Source: Ureibacillus composti (GTDB taxonomy: Bacteria; Bacillota; Bacilli; Bacillales_A; Planococcaceae). Taken from it: a stretch of DNA of 64,000 nucleotides. The stretch spans positions 136,501 through 200,500 of the forward strand of contig JAUCEP010000002.1 of assembly GCA_030348875.1 (NCBI GenBank), in the 5' to 3' direction. The position numbers and the translations under genes are program-made. Shown piece after piece: positions 7,908 to 17,199 of the stretch. The notes beneath the pieces are model-generated. The model had not been told where the DNA came from. It saw nothing but the letters and a program-made list of their open reading frames with translations, and searched no databases. Numbering within the stretch: position 1 is the stretch's first letter; the number at the start of each line of letters is the position of its first letter.

Positions 7908-8723
7908 TTGAAAAAGCTTTTAAAATTTTGTGTTTTTATTTTAGGAATTTGTTTGTTTCTATATATAAATAATTATTGGATTGTTACAACCAATCAAACT
8001 TATAAATCAGAAAAGATTCCGGATCAATTTGATGGTTTTCGAATCACGCAAGTATCCGACTTACACGATGCGATGTTTGGTGAGGACCAGCAAAAGTTAG
8101 TGAGAAAGATTCGTGCTACAAATCCTGATGTAATTTTTATTACTGGGGATGTAATTGATAGTAACAGATATGATTTGAATCAAAGTTTAACAGCCGTTCG
8201 CCAATTTGTTGAAATAGCTGATGTTTATTATGTAATTGGTAACCATGAAGTGGCAACGAATGAAGTGGAAAAAATATACGAAGCAATGACAGAAATAGGC
8301 GTACATATATTGCCAAACCATGCGACACATATTGAACGTAATGGGGAGAGGCTCTATATAGTAGGTATTGAAGATCCTTTAAACGGACTTGAAACTCAAA
8401 ATATGTTAGATACATCAATGGAAGATATACCGAAAGATTCATTGACCCTGTTATTAGCGCATCGACCAGAGCAATTCGATTCCTATGTTATGAATGGGAT
8501 TGATTTTGTTTTTTCTGGGCATGCACATGGTGGGCAATTCCGTATTCCTGGATTAGGTGGATTGGTGGCGCCAGGTCAGGGTTTTTTCCCGAAGTATACT
8601 GCTGGACTCTATGAAAATGAGCACACAACAATGAATGTTAGTCGGGGTCTAGGAAATAGTACGGTACCATTCAGACTATTCAATTTACCAGAAATAGTTG
8701 TCGTAGAACTTCAGGCAAAATAA
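7908..8723 (+). CDS. YkuE-like membrane-anchored metallophosphoesterase
   Basis: A 271-residue protein with an N-terminal hydrophobic anchor (residues 5-27) followed by a calcineurin-like phosphoesterase domain. All metal-binding motifs are present in order: QVSDLHD (DxH), FITGDVIDSN (GDxxD), VIGNHEV (GNHE), LLLAHRPEQF and FSGHAHGGQFRIP (GHxH). The PGLGGLVAPGQGFFPKYTAG segment after GHAHGGQ is typical of the YkuE/YaeI group. The start is TTG 7908, with no good ribosome binding site in front, so expression may be low. It is a single gene ending in a shared terminator. The substrate is unknown. Confidence 0.88.
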   Translation: MKKLLKFCVFILGICLFLYINNYWIVTTNQTYKSEKIPDQFDGFRITQVSDLHDAMFGEDQQKLVRKIRATNPDVIFITGDVIDSNRYDLNQSLTAVRQFVEIADVYYVIGNHEVATNEVEKIYEAMTEIGVHILPNHATHIERNGERLYIVGIEDPLNGLETQNMLDTSMEDIPKDSLTLLLAHRPEQFDSYVMNGIDFVFSGHAHGGQFRIPGLGGLVAPGQGFFPKYTAGLYENEHTTMNVSRGLGNSTVPFRLFNLPEIVVVELQAK

Positions 8724-8725
8724 AG

Positions 8726-8758
8726 GCGAGCTTGTGACTAGCAAGCTCGCTATTTTTT
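8726..8758. terminator. Bidirectional terminator between phosphoesterase and AlaX genes
   Basis: A 9-bp GC-rich stem, GCGAGCTTG with CAAGCTCGC, and a 7-base loop, followed by TATTTTTTAT on the plus strand. The convergent alaX-type gene ends inside the T-tract at 8757, so both genes probably use this hairpin. Confidence 0.85.
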
Positions 8759-9941
8759 ATATGGTGTTTTTCATAAGTTGAAGCACTTCATTTGCAGGAA
8801 TAGATTTTTCTCCGCCCCCCTGTACAAAGGCATCATTCCCACCCCCCTTACCATTAATAAGTGGGAGGATCGCTCCGCATACTTCCTTCATACTTCGAGC
8901 AACATTTGATCCCCGTGCTGCAACGAATTGTAGTTTGTCTTCATTTTCTGAAACAAGTAATGCAATAGCCTCGTTGTTTTGAGAAACAATGAAGCGAGCT
9001 AGCTTTTGTAAGGTTTGCACCGTGCGATTTTGGAACGTAATAGCGACAAGTGGATGTTGGTTATTTTTAAGTAACTCCTTTGCTTCATATTCTAGTAAAG
9101 CATCATGCGCTTCGCTAAGTGCCTTTTCATTGGCCTTTGCTGAGTGTAAAACTTTAGTTAATGCTTCATATGCGGTTTCTTCAGGCACACTTAACTGGCG
9201 AGCAACGTCTGAAAGAACTCTTTTTCGCATGGCTAATTGATCAAGAACACGTTTGCCGCATACAAAGGAAACTCGAATATTCTTTTTCATTTTTTCTGTT
9301 CCCATAATTTTTATGCTACTTACTAGACCAGTTGAATATGGGTGAGTACCACCACATCCGTTGTAATCAAAGTCAGGAATGATGACTAGGCGAATATCTT
9401 CATCTACTGCAACATCTTTTCGAAGGTGATAATGAGAGAGTTCTTCTTTCGTTACCCACTTTGTTTCAATCGGACGGTTTTCTAAAATAATTTCATTCGC
9501 GCGATTTTCAGCAAGTGTAAGTTGCTCGTCCGTGACATGTTCTGTATTTAAATCAATCGTTACTAATTCACTTCCTAAATGGAAACTGACTGTAGCAAAA
9601 TCAAACAGTTCTACAAAAGCAGCTGTTAATATATGCTGGCCTGTATGTTGTTGCATATGGTCAAAACGGCGTGCCCAGTCCAATACACCGCGTACTTCCT
9701 CAGTAAGAGTAGACAGTTCACCTTCAATATAGTGGCGAATTTCCTCATCTACTTTTTCTACATCAATAACTTTCAACTCATTGATAAAGCCCGTATCGTG
9801 TGGCTGTCCACCGCCTGTCGGATAAAAGGCTGTGTTTGAAAGTACCACATAGGGACGGCCATCTAAATCCACACCTGTTCGAACAACTTTAGCAGTAAAA
9901 TCTTTAATCATTGAATCTTGGTAATAAAATAATTCTCTCAT
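8757..9941 (-). CDS. AlaX-type alanyl-tRNA editing protein with DHHA1 domain
   Basis: A 394-residue protein homologous to the editing part of alanyl-tRNA synthetase, without the catalytic synthetase core. The first half carries FYPTGGGQPHDTG (about 39-51), then the zinc-binding HMQQHTGQH (95-103) and CGGTHPYSTG (196-205), which together form the active site that hydrolyses mischarged Ser-tRNA(Ala). The C-terminal third ends in a glycine-rich NGKGGGNDAFVQGGG segment of the DHHA1 domain. This is the long AlaX-L/AlaX2 form. It acts in trans in the cytoplasm to protect translation fidelity. It starts at ATG 9941 with an AAAGGGGTCG site upstream. Confidence 0.92.
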   Translation of the reverse strand: MRELFYYQDSMIKDFTAKVVRTGVDLDGRPYVVLSNTAFYPTGGGQPHDTGFINELKVIDVEKVDEEIRHYIEGELSTLTEEVRGVLDWARRFDHMQQHTGQHILTAAFVELFDFATVSFHLGSELVTIDLNTEHVTDEQLTLAENRANEIILENRPIETKWVTKEELSHYHLRKDVAVDEDIRLVIIPDFDYNGCGGTHPYSTGLVSSIKIMGTEKMKKNIRVSFVCGKRVLDQLAMRKRVLSDVARQLSVPEETAYEALTKVLHSAKANEKALSEAHDALLEYEAKELLKNNQHPLVAITFQNRTVQTLQKLARFIVSQNNEAIALLVSENEDKLQFVAARGSNVARSMKEVCGAILPLINGKGGGNDAFVQGGGEKSIPANEVLQLMKNTI

Positions 9942-10227
9942 AACAAGTAACGACCCCTTTATGTATGAATTATTTTTATTTTGTCATATTTAATAAAAGG
10001 TGTCACGAATCATACTAGTTAAACTGAAATGTCCCATTTAGCTAAAGGTAAGGCCTTTTTAATTGACCAAGTATTTTTTTCGATTAATATAATAAATAGT
10101 TAATCAAATGGTTTAACATATTTTTAACTGTCTCGATTTAATGTACGGGACAATACGCTTTTGGTAAAAAATTATTAATTTAATTTGAATGAATGGTTTT
10201 AATCTACAGGATTAGAGGAGTTAAAAA

Positions 10228-10530
10228 ATGGAAATAACACAATACTCATTAGAAGAAATCAAAGACCCAACGAACATCATAGAAGGAAAACGTTTCGAGT
10301 TTTTATTAGATGTTGAAGTGGATGAAGAGGATGAACTATTTTCAGAAGCCGGGATCGAAATACGAGTATTAATCGGACAAAATGGAAATGATTTTAGTAT
10401 TCTAAACTATTTCATCACAGATAAAACAGAAAATGGATTTTTAGATTTGGCTTTAGAAGATGATGAAGAAGAAATGATTTTAACATTTTGTCGAGAACAA
10501 TTAACCAAAGAGGAATCTGAAGAACTATAA
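10228..10530 (+). CDS. Small acidic DUF6509-like protein
   Basis: A 100-residue, strongly acidic soluble protein (runs such as DVEVDEEDELF and EDDEEEM) with a good GAGGAG ribosome binding site 9 bases before the ATG. The opening ITQYSLEEIKDPTNIIEGKR and the FEFLLDVEVDEEDELFSEAG core resemble a small family in Bacillaceae annotated DUF6509. No catalytic motif, signal peptide or membrane segment is seen. The family assignment is from memory of its pattern and is moderately sure; function is unknown. Confidence 0.7.
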   Translation: MEITQYSLEEIKDPTNIIEGKRFEFLLDVEVDEEDELFSEAGIEIRVLIGQNGNDFSILNYFITDKTENGFLDLALEDDEEEMILTFCREQLTKEESEEL

Positions 10531-10546
10531 TATAGATTTACAATCA

Positions 10547-10581
10547 AGTAGCACTTTGCTCATATATGGTGCTACTTTTTA
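10547..10581 (+). terminator. Terminator after the small acidic gene
   Basis: A 9-bp stem AAGTAGCAC with GTGCTACTT (10547-10555 and 10569-10577), continuing into TTTTTATTT. Confidence 0.8.
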
Positions 10582-10733
10582 TTTCTAGACTATTTACCTA
10601 AGTTCGGAAATTGATAACTAATTTTTTGTAAATTTACTATTTACTTTATTAAATTTCCTTCAATTGTACTTTACGATTCCCATGAATAGAGGTATGCTTG
10701 ACGTTATTGGCGTTTTTAAAGAGGTGAAAAGAA

Positions 10734-11975
10734 ATGTCTATTCATATTGCAGTGATTTGCTCATCAGATTTTGCAGATCGATTAAAACAAATCGAAAAAG
10801 AGTTACCTTCTATCAGACTTGATTATTACTTATATAGGATTCCCCAAGATTCAGCAGAAATAATTAAAACCATTAAACCATGCGACGCTGTATTTTTCTC
10901 AGGTTCTTTATCATATCTATTTGCTAAGAAAGAAGTAGAGCGTTTACCAATCCCATCACACTACTTACAGCAAGATGAAACATCGATTGCAACGACATTA
11001 TTATCCATTACGAAGAAGCATGAGATTCCCATTCAAAAGATTTCAATTGATTTAATTGAGCCCCATATTATAAATAGTGTACTCGGAGATATAGGTTTCA
11101 TATTTTTACCGAAGATCTATCAAATTGATGAAACTTCTGATGTAATGGGTATAATAAATTTCCATCATAACCTTTACGAAAGTAATCAAACTTCTCTAGC
11201 TGTAACGAGTATGCAATTAGTATTTGAAAAGTTGCAGCAATTAAATATTCCTGTTATTCGAATGATTGATCCACGTAGTTCCATTATCAAGGGAATCCTC
11301 GAAACGAAAAATAAAGCGGAGTTTGCTAAAAGTCAACTTGCAAAAATTGCTGTAGGGTACATTCAATTTAGAGTGAATAATCTACCAATAGAAAGTGATT
11401 TATTGAGTTTTGCTAATTTCTTTAAAGCTGAATTGATTGAAACGGCTCCTCATTTGTATATGATTTACTCTACACAAGGTGATGTATTAAATATTTTTAA
11501 TTATTTAACCGAAAAAGAATGGTTAAGCATTACTTCAACACCATTCAAAGTTGCATTTGGGTTTGGTATCGATATTCAAGATGCAGCACATAATGCGAAA
11601 GATGCTCTTCAATTTGCAAAAACAAACACAGCTTATATCATTACAGATGAGAAGAAATTACTTGGGCCATATCCTCATTCTGTGCGTCAGGTACAATTAC
11701 AAGCGAGTGAACCAAAACTGGCAGAAATTGCGAAACAAACGACTTTAAGTCCTGCAAACGTGTCCAGGGTTATTCAATTTAGTCGTACACATAATTCAAC
11801 GGAGTTTACAGCCCACGATTTAGAAGTGTTTTTACAAGTGAGTAGACGGACAACGGAGCGAATTTTGAAAAAGCTAGTAGATACAGGATTCGCCAAAATC
11901 GTGGGAGAAGAAATGACGTATCAGCAAGGTAGACCAAGAGCAGTATATGAATTGAATTTTCCAACATATGTATAG
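10734..11975 (+). CDS. Transcriptional regulator with degenerate GGDEF-like and winged-HTH domains
   Basis: A 413-residue cytoplasmic protein. The N-terminal 130 residues form an alternating alpha/beta domain with no clear motif. The centre (residues about 195-310) ends in KVAFGFGIDIQDAAHNAKDAL, which resembles the last helix-strand of GGDEF-like domains (a GxGxxxxxAxxNAxxA pattern) but lacks a GGDEF catalytic loop. Residues about 340-405 form a winged helix-turn-helix (LEVFLQVSRRTTERILKKL, then a wing GRPRAVYEL). Regulators of this plan are found in Bacillales as stand-alone sensors; the ligand and target are unknown. A GAGGTGAAAAG site precedes ATG 10734. Confidence 0.7.
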   Translation: MSIHIAVICSSDFADRLKQIEKELPSIRLDYYLYRIPQDSAEIIKTIKPCDAVFFSGSLSYLFAKKEVERLPIPSHYLQQDETSIATTLLSITKKHEIPIQKISIDLIEPHIINSVLGDIGFIFLPKIYQIDETSDVMGIINFHHNLYESNQTSLAVTSMQLVFEKLQQLNIPVIRMIDPRSSIIKGILETKNKAEFAKSQLAKIAVGYIQFRVNNLPIESDLLSFANFFKAELIETAPHLYMIYSTQGDVLNIFNYLTEKEWLSITSTPFKVAFGFGIDIQDAAHNAKDALQFAKTNTAYIITDEKKLLGPYPHSVRQVQLQASEPKLAEIAKQTTLSPANVSRVIQFSRTHNSTEFTAHDLEVFLQVSRRTTERILKKLVDTGFAKIVGEEMTYQQGRPRAVYELNFPTYV

Positions 11976-11978
11976 AAC

Positions 11979-12018
11979 AAATAACCCAACATCCCTTCTC
12001 ATGGATGTTGGGTTATTT
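11979..12018 (+). terminator. Terminator after the HTH regulator gene
   Basis: A perfect 16-bp stem, AAATAACCCAACATCC with its complement (11979-11994 and 12003-12018), and an 8-base loop. The U-rich part is within the 3' arm. Confidence 0.75.
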
Positions 12019-12019
12019 C

Positions 12020-12371
12020 ACGTATAAAAGGGAGCGTCCATTTGCTTATCTCCAAGATTGGGATAAGGCCATGTAATAATAGCATCAATGAAGCTCAACC
12101 CAATAATACTTTATTTATGTGGATAATTGTGGAATTTTACGAATTCTTAATAAAATATTTACGAATTAAATCATAGATTTATCTTTTTATATTATTTAAT
12201 AGAACTCTATCATTTTTATAAAATTTTCGGATTATTTTTAATTTAATATAATGTAATTAAAGATATATCCACCTCACTTAGTAATGATAACAATATTGAA
12301 ATTTGTATAATTACAGTCGGTGTTTGGGTATTAGATAAATTTAGTGCTTGTTAAACAAAGGGGATGGGAAA
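12020..12371. other. Intergenic region, no gene seen
   Basis: About 350 bp of AT-rich DNA before the CoA-transferase-family gene. It holds one isolated perfect DnaA box (TGTGGATAA, 12118-12126). The ribosome binding site of the next gene, AAAGGGGATGG, is at its end. No promoter could be assigned with confidence and no open frame with a credible start was found. Confidence 0.5.
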
Positions 12372-13556
12372 ATGTCGGTTTTAAAGGGGTTAAAAATTCT
12401 CGATTTTTCATCAGTTCTTCCTGGGTCACTTGCTACAAAAATGTTTGCAGATTATGGTGCAGAAATTATACATGTAGAGTCAACCCGTAAAGTAGATTTA
12501 ATGCGGATTATGCCCCCGTATAATGAAGGCCAAGAATCTTATGTTCATCAGTACGTCAATCGCTCAAAACGATCTATAAGTTTAAATTTGAAAGAGCCAG
12601 AAGCTGTAGAGCTTATTAAAATGCTAATAAAGGAATATGACATTGTAATTGAAGCATTTCGGCCAGGTGTGATGAAAGAGTTGGGACTCGACTATGATTC
12701 ACTAAAAGAGGTGAATCCGAAATTAATTTATTGTTCGATTACTGGCTATGGACAAAATGGTCCTTATAGAAATCGACCAGGTCATGATAATAATTATCTT
12801 TCTGTGGCGGGTGTACTTGAACATTCCCGGTTAAGGGGTAAAAAACCTGTAGCAATGGGTATACAAATTGCAGATATAGCAGGAGGGTCAATGCATGCAG
12901 CGGTAGGGGTGCTAGCTGCAGCGTTGTACCGTGAAAGAACTGGTGAAGGAAAGTATATTGATATTTCTATGACGGACGCAGTGTTTTCAATGAATGCATT
13001 ATATGGTGCAGCATTTTTAGGGAGCGGACACTTACCAAAACCAGAGGAAGAGATTCTAAATGGCGGAACCTTTTATGATTACTATCAAACAAAAGATGGT
13101 CGATACTTTTCAGTAGGCAGTTTAGAACCTCAGTTCCGAAAGATACTTTGTGAAGCTTTAGATATACCTGAGCTTATCCAAAGTACCTTCAATGATTCTT
13201 CTTACACACAAAAGCGTTTTAAAGAAGCAGTCAGTGATGCATTCTTATCAAAAAACTTTGATGAATGGTTAAAAATATTTAATGAAGAATTTCATGGTTG
13301 TGTTGAGCCAGTGCTTACCATTGAGGAAGCTTGTGCACATCCGCAAATAAAGGCGAGAAATATGCTTATTGAAATTCCTTTAAATGATGGAACAACACAA
13401 AAACAAATAGGTGCACCAATCAAATTTAGCGAAGTTGAACCAACGTATAGGTTCGTTGGGGCAAAATTAGGGGAACATACTGATGAAATTCTATTAGAGT
13501 GTGGACTAACTGCCGAACAAATTTCTTCGTTAAGAAAAAAGGGAGTTTTACAATAG
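12372..13556 (+). CDS. CaiB/BaiF family enzyme, alpha-methylacyl-CoA racemase type
   Basis: The frame is open from TTG 12348, but ATG 12372 follows AAAGGGGATGG at correct spacing, giving 394 residues. The N-terminus LKGLKILDFSSVLPGSLATKM and the helix GEGKYIDISMTDAV are hallmarks of the family III CoA-transferase fold. His138 in RPGHDNNYLSVAG and Asp168 in IQIADIAGG are 30 residues apart, as in the catalytic His/Asp pair of methylacyl-CoA racemases, so a racemase on 2-methyl-branched acyl-CoA is more likely than a CoA transfer. The gene stands alone, and a terminator follows. The true substrate is not shown by the sequence. Confidence 0.82.
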   Translation: MSVLKGLKILDFSSVLPGSLATKMFADYGAEIIHVESTRKVDLMRIMPPYNEGQESYVHQYVNRSKRSISLNLKEPEAVELIKMLIKEYDIVIEAFRPGVMKELGLDYDSLKEVNPKLIYCSITGYGQNGPYRNRPGHDNNYLSVAGVLEHSRLRGKKPVAMGIQIADIAGGSMHAAVGVLAAALYRERTGEGKYIDISMTDAVFSMNALYGAAFLGSGHLPKPEEEILNGGTFYDYYQTKDGRYFSVGSLEPQFRKILCEALDIPELIQSTFNDSSYTQKRFKEAVSDAFLSKNFDEWLKIFNEEFHGCVEPVLTIEEACAHPQIKARNMLIEIPLNDGTTQKQIGAPIKFSEVEPTYRFVGAKLGEHTDEILLECGLTAEQISSLRKKGVLQ

Positions 13557-13616
13557 GATTCGGTTACGCCAATTCTATCTTATAGGGAGTTGTAATGTAT
13601 TAAGATAAAGAAAGTT

Positions 13617-13660
13617 AAACAGACTCAGGAAGTGGTCACTGCTTTTGAGTCTGTTTCGTT
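13617..13660 (+). terminator. Probable terminator after the CoA-transferase-family gene
   Basis: AAACAGACTCA (13617-13627) pairs with TGAGTCTGTTT (13646-13656), with a smaller GTGACCAC-type hairpin in the loop. The T-tract is weak (CGTTTGT). Confidence 0.6.
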
Positions 13661-13831
13661 TGTAAATTATTGTAAAAGTTTGACGCTTTTTGAAACGCAT
13701 TCTCCATCTAAAACGTAGTTTAAATTAATGCAATCAATTCTTAAGGAAATCTTCACTTTTCTATGTAGGTTTCCTTCATATTAAATTGATAACTTTAAGG
13801 TAAATATGTTTTGGATTTAGGAGTGATTAGA

Positions 13832-14410
13832 ATGAGTAAGGTAATTTATATTGTTCTAACTGAAACCAGCACAGTTTTAGCGCGTGCAATTAAGCTATAT
13901 ACGCAAGAGAATTTCAGTCATGTTTCAATTGCCTTTGATCCGGAATTAAAGGAGATGTATAGCTTCGGAAGGAAAAACGAGAATAACCCATTCATAGGTG
14001 GTTTTATTCAGGAAAATCCTTCTTCTCGATTAATGAGTAACGCATATTGTGCAGTGTATTCTTGTCCTGTGACGAACGAACAATATGAAAAGTTAAAAGC
14101 AATGGTGGAACATTATCAGTCTAATAAAAGGCATTTTAAGTATAATTTTATCGGGCTGTTTTTCGTTGCTTGTCGAATCAGGTTAAGAAGAGACAACGCA
14201 TTTTTCTGCTCACAGTTTATTGCTACACTACTCCAACAGGTGGGCCTTTCATTAGCAGGTAGATGTCCATATTTAATAAAACCTGCTGATTTTGCTAAGC
14301 TACCATATATTCATCTGTGTTATACCGGTTTGATGAGGAACTATACTAAAATAAATGGAGATGAACAACCTGCTCCGATTCCGGTTTCGGCAATCCATCA
14401 TATCGCTTAA
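13832..14410 (+). CDS. Permuted papain-like (YiiX/NlpC-P60 type) protein
   Basis: An ATG at 13832 is preceded by TTAGGAG at 8 bases; the frame extends 21 bases further upstream without a better site. The 192-residue protein has the two hallmarks of a permuted papain fold. The histidine comes first, in ENFSHVSIAFD (about residue 31), and the cysteine later, in NAFFCSQFIATLL (about residue 134), the reverse of classic NlpC/P60 order. This pattern is seen in YiiX/LRAT-like amidases or hydrolases. There is no signal peptide, so it probably acts in the cytoplasm. Substrate unknown. It converges on the minus-strand gene three bases beyond its stop. Confidence 0.7.
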   Translation: MSKVIYIVLTETSTVLARAIKLYTQENFSHVSIAFDPELKEMYSFGRKNENNPFIGGFIQENPSSRLMSNAYCAVYSCPVTNEQYEKLKAMVEHYQSNKRHFKYNFIGLFFVACRIRLRRDNAFFCSQFIATLLQQVGLSLAGRCPYLIKPADFAKLPYIHLCYTGLMRNYTKINGDEQPAPIPVSAIHHIA

Positions 14411-14412
14411 AA

Positions 14413-15861
14413 TTATTTGACGAAATCAGATACAAATTCTCTTAATTTAATAAAATGATCTTCTACTTTTAAATATTTTTGGTATACTTCCATTAATTTT
14501 TCGAAAAGCTCAAATTGCTCTGTTGCAAATAGTGCCATTAATATGTTGCAAACATGGCTCGAGGTATCCATTGCGATTTCGTAATAATGGCTCTCAGGTA
14601 AGCGATAATGTTGTAACCAAACTTCTATAGATTTCATGACATGGTGGGGGGCTTTGTCTACAATAAATGCGATATCCTTTTGAACGGTTGCTTCAATAAG
14701 GTGTAGTGTATTTTCATCGTTTTCGGTATTTAAATGCAGATAGATGGTTGAACATGATGCAATTTCATGGTCTTTTAATAATCGAATAACGGTAGTGTAT
14801 TGTTCGTTTTGCACAAGAGCGTTGATCATTATATAAAAAATTTGTTCTAAATAATTTTTGTGGTAGCATTTTACGAGTGTATTAGGTTCTGGTTTAATAT
14901 TGGGTAAAACATCGCTATATTCTAGCAGAAGTTCAATCGCGTGGTTATTCAAATGGTTTTCCCCAATTAGGAAGTTGCCATATTCTATGACTTTTTTATT
15001 ATCATTCTGATTAGCAGCTTCAACCGCTAAAATATACTTGAGTAATACTACTTCCTTTTCAGTTAATGCCCACCTACCATTTCCCCAAGCTTCGAATATT
15101 TCTGATATTAATTTTTTAATTTTGCGGTGATGCCGTTTCCCACCATTGTAATGTGCAATTACATTCAATAAATGGAGTTCCTTTAAACGAAATGAACGTG
15201 GATTCTCATAGTCAATCTTTTCAATAAGCTCATTCATTACAACCACAGATTGATTTAAAGTATAGTGTGATTTAATTGTTTTTTTAAATTGCTTCATTAG
15301 GTCAGTGGCATGGTGGATTTCATTTAATGTCACTTGCATAAAGATTGAGTAAATCTTTTTGGCAAACAGCATGTACCAAAACTCAGAATGCTGATTATAA
15401 ATGATATGTAATAGAAATTTCCCACCGATCCTCGTTAAATAAAACTTTGTTAGTCCACCAACTGAATGTGGAATGTTTATTTCTTTGCCAAAAACAAGAT
15501 AGATAATATGGTTAAAGCTTAACGATTTATTTACGAGTAAAAAGTCAAATATAGATTGTTCTCCGTGTTTTGATGAAAGGAAGGCGTGTAGTCGATCATT
15601 TGCAGTTTCAAGGTCAATGGTTGTGTCTTGTAGCACTTCCTGCAAAAATAGGTCCACGTTGCCCCAGTATTTTTTTACAGTAGACATTATAATTGATGCA
15701 GCCTTACCTCTATTAAATAAGATGGAGGATAAAGGTAATAGCTCTCCGAAAATGCTGTGATTTTTATGACATTCAATATTAATTTCTGATATTGCCGTTT
15801 CAAGAACATCTCCAATTTGTCCTCTTGTTCTCATCAATAACTGCTGATCAAGCTGAATCAC
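14413..15861 (-). CDS. Orphan helical protein of unknown function
   Basis: I do not recognise this 482-residue protein. It begins at GTG 15861 after a strong GAGGAGGG site. It appears mostly alpha-helical and soluble, with many histidines and aromatic residues, a central region rich in charged helices (ELHLLNVIAHYNGGKRHHRK), and a C-terminal half whose helix pairs could be TPR- or HEAT-like. No catalytic motif, signal peptide or clear membrane segment is seen. Neighbours are a papain-like protein (convergent) and a transporter (divergent), and neither indicates its function. Confidence 0.75.
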   Translation of the reverse strand: MIQLDQQLLMRTRGQIGDVLETAISEINIECHKNHSIFGELLPLSSILFNRGKAASIIMSTVKKYWGNVDLFLQEVLQDTTIDLETANDRLHAFLSSKHGEQSIFDFLLVNKSLSFNHIIYLVFGKEINIPHSVGGLTKFYLTRIGGKFLLHIIYNQHSEFWYMLFAKKIYSIFMQVTLNEIHHATDLMKQFKKTIKSHYTLNQSVVVMNELIEKIDYENPRSFRLKELHLLNVIAHYNGGKRHHRKIKKLISEIFEAWGNGRWALTEKEVVLLKYILAVEAANQNDNKKVIEYGNFLIGENHLNNHAIELLLEYSDVLPNIKPEPNTLVKCYHKNYLEQIFYIMINALVQNEQYTTVIRLLKDHEIASCSTIYLHLNTENDENTLHLIEATVQKDIAFIVDKAPHHVMKSIEVWLQHYRLPESHYYEIAMDTSSHVCNILMALFATEQFELFEKLMEVYQKYLKVEDHFIKLREFVSDFVK

Positions 15862-16175
15862 AAATAACCCTCCTCAAATGAGAATCACTTATGAAGAATA
15901 TACCAAATCTAAGGGAGTATTTGTTATAATTGATGAAAAATTCATAAAATTAAAACCCGCTTATTTTGTAGATATATTCATTTAGCATACCTCTTCTTAT
16001 CGTTGAAGTGCGGCGGTAGGAGGAAAAAGACTGCAAATCTTAAACATCTTTATAGAATATTAGACAGCGGAATAAACTATGGAAATTAGCATTTTAATAT
16101 GAGATTATGTGTAATAAAGAAATTTTTTACAGTTATTTTTTTTAATTGTTAAATGGATGGAACGGGAGATAAGTA
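15862..16175. other. Intergenic region between divergent genes, no gene seen
   Basis: A 314-bp AT-rich stretch between the orphan gene (minus) and the AEC transporter (plus). It must contain promoters for both, but no consensus pair stood out. An AACGGGAGA ribosome binding site lies before ATG 16176. Confidence 0.45.
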
Positions 16176-17108
16176 ATGAACTATTTATCAATGATTTTCT
16201 TTCAGATTGTAGCACCGATTCTAGTATTACTCGTAGTAGGTGGCATCTTACAGAGGAAATTTAACTTTAATTTAAAAGCCTTATCCTATCTGATTAACTA
16301 TTGTTTCATGCCCGCAGCCGTATTCGTAAATATTTATGAAACGACCATTCAGCTTGAGGTGTTAGGAAGGGTAGCTTTATTTATTATTATTTTTATTGGT
16401 AGCCAAATGCTTATAAGTCATTTCATTTCAAAAATTCTTGGGTTAACATCGACTGAATCTGCAGTTTTTAAAAATAGCGTTGTTCTTATTAATTCAGGGA
16501 ATTATGGTATTCCAGTAGCTCAAATGGTTTTTGCGACGCAGCCAATAGGGGTCGCAATTCAAGTAATTCTAGTAATTTTCCAGAATGTAACGACCTATAC
16601 ATATGGTTTGTATAATTTAATATCAACTACAAAGTCGGGTAAAGAAATTTTTAAAGATTTTCTTAAAATGCCAATTCTTTATGCTTTAATTTTAGGAATC
16701 CTCTTAAATGTGTTTAATCTACGAATTCCAGTTTCCTTTAGAATTCCGATTGATTATATTGCAGAAGGTTTTGTTGCAGTTTCATTAATCACACTCGGAG
16801 CACAACTATCTCAAATTGAAATAAGAACCATGTTAAACAAAACAATTATAGTGAGTTGTATTACGAGATTACTAGTAGGACCTAGCATTGCTTTATTAGT
16901 AATTTATATTTTAGGTCTTGATGGGGTAATTGCTCAATCTTTACTAATAGCAAGCTCTTTCCCAACTTCTCGCAATAGTTCAAGTTTAGCACTTGAGTAT
17001 GATGTTGACTCGAACATCGCAGCACAGACTGTATTATTCTCAACAGTTATGAGTTGCTTAACGGTTACGTTCGTTATTTATTTATCTACAGTATTATTTG
17101 GTGCTTAA
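16176..17108 (+). CDS. AEC family (auxin efflux carrier-like) transporter
   Basis: A 310-residue membrane protein with about ten helices in the usual 5+5 arrangement. Family hallmarks are an N-terminal PILVLLVVGGILQRKFNFN, NSGNYGIPVAQMVF (the conserved NxGNxGxP break in the first half), and LITLGAQLSQ plus SSFPTSRNSSSLALEYD in the second. Members export small carboxylates or malate-like anions in bacteria. It is a single gene followed by a strong terminator. The substrate cannot be read from the sequence. Confidence 0.9.
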   Translation: MNYLSMIFFQIVAPILVLLVVGGILQRKFNFNLKALSYLINYCFMPAAVFVNIYETTIQLEVLGRVALFIIIFIGSQMLISHFISKILGLTSTESAVFKNSVVLINSGNYGIPVAQMVFATQPIGVAIQVILVIFQNVTTYTYGLYNLISTTKSGKEIFKDFLKMPILYALILGILLNVFNLRIPVSFRIPIDYIAEGFVAVSLITLGAQLSQIEIRTMLNKTIIVSCITRLLVGPSIALLVIYILGLDGVIAQSLLIASSFPTSRNSSSLALEYDVDSNIAAQTVLFSTVMSCLTVTFVIYLSTVLFGA

Positions 17109-17137
17109 ACTAAAAAGTTAAATAGCAGTAAATGAAA

Positions 17138-17177
17138 AACCTTATCTTAAACATTGTTTAAGATAAGGTTTTGTTTT
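17138..17177. terminator. Strong bidirectional terminator between AEC gene and katA
   Basis: A perfect 15-bp stem (17138-17152 with 17156-17170) and a 3-base loop, followed by TTGTTTTG on the plus strand. The convergent katA ends at 17200. Confidence 0.85.
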
Positions 17178-17199
17178 GGATATCAATGATATTAAAAGT

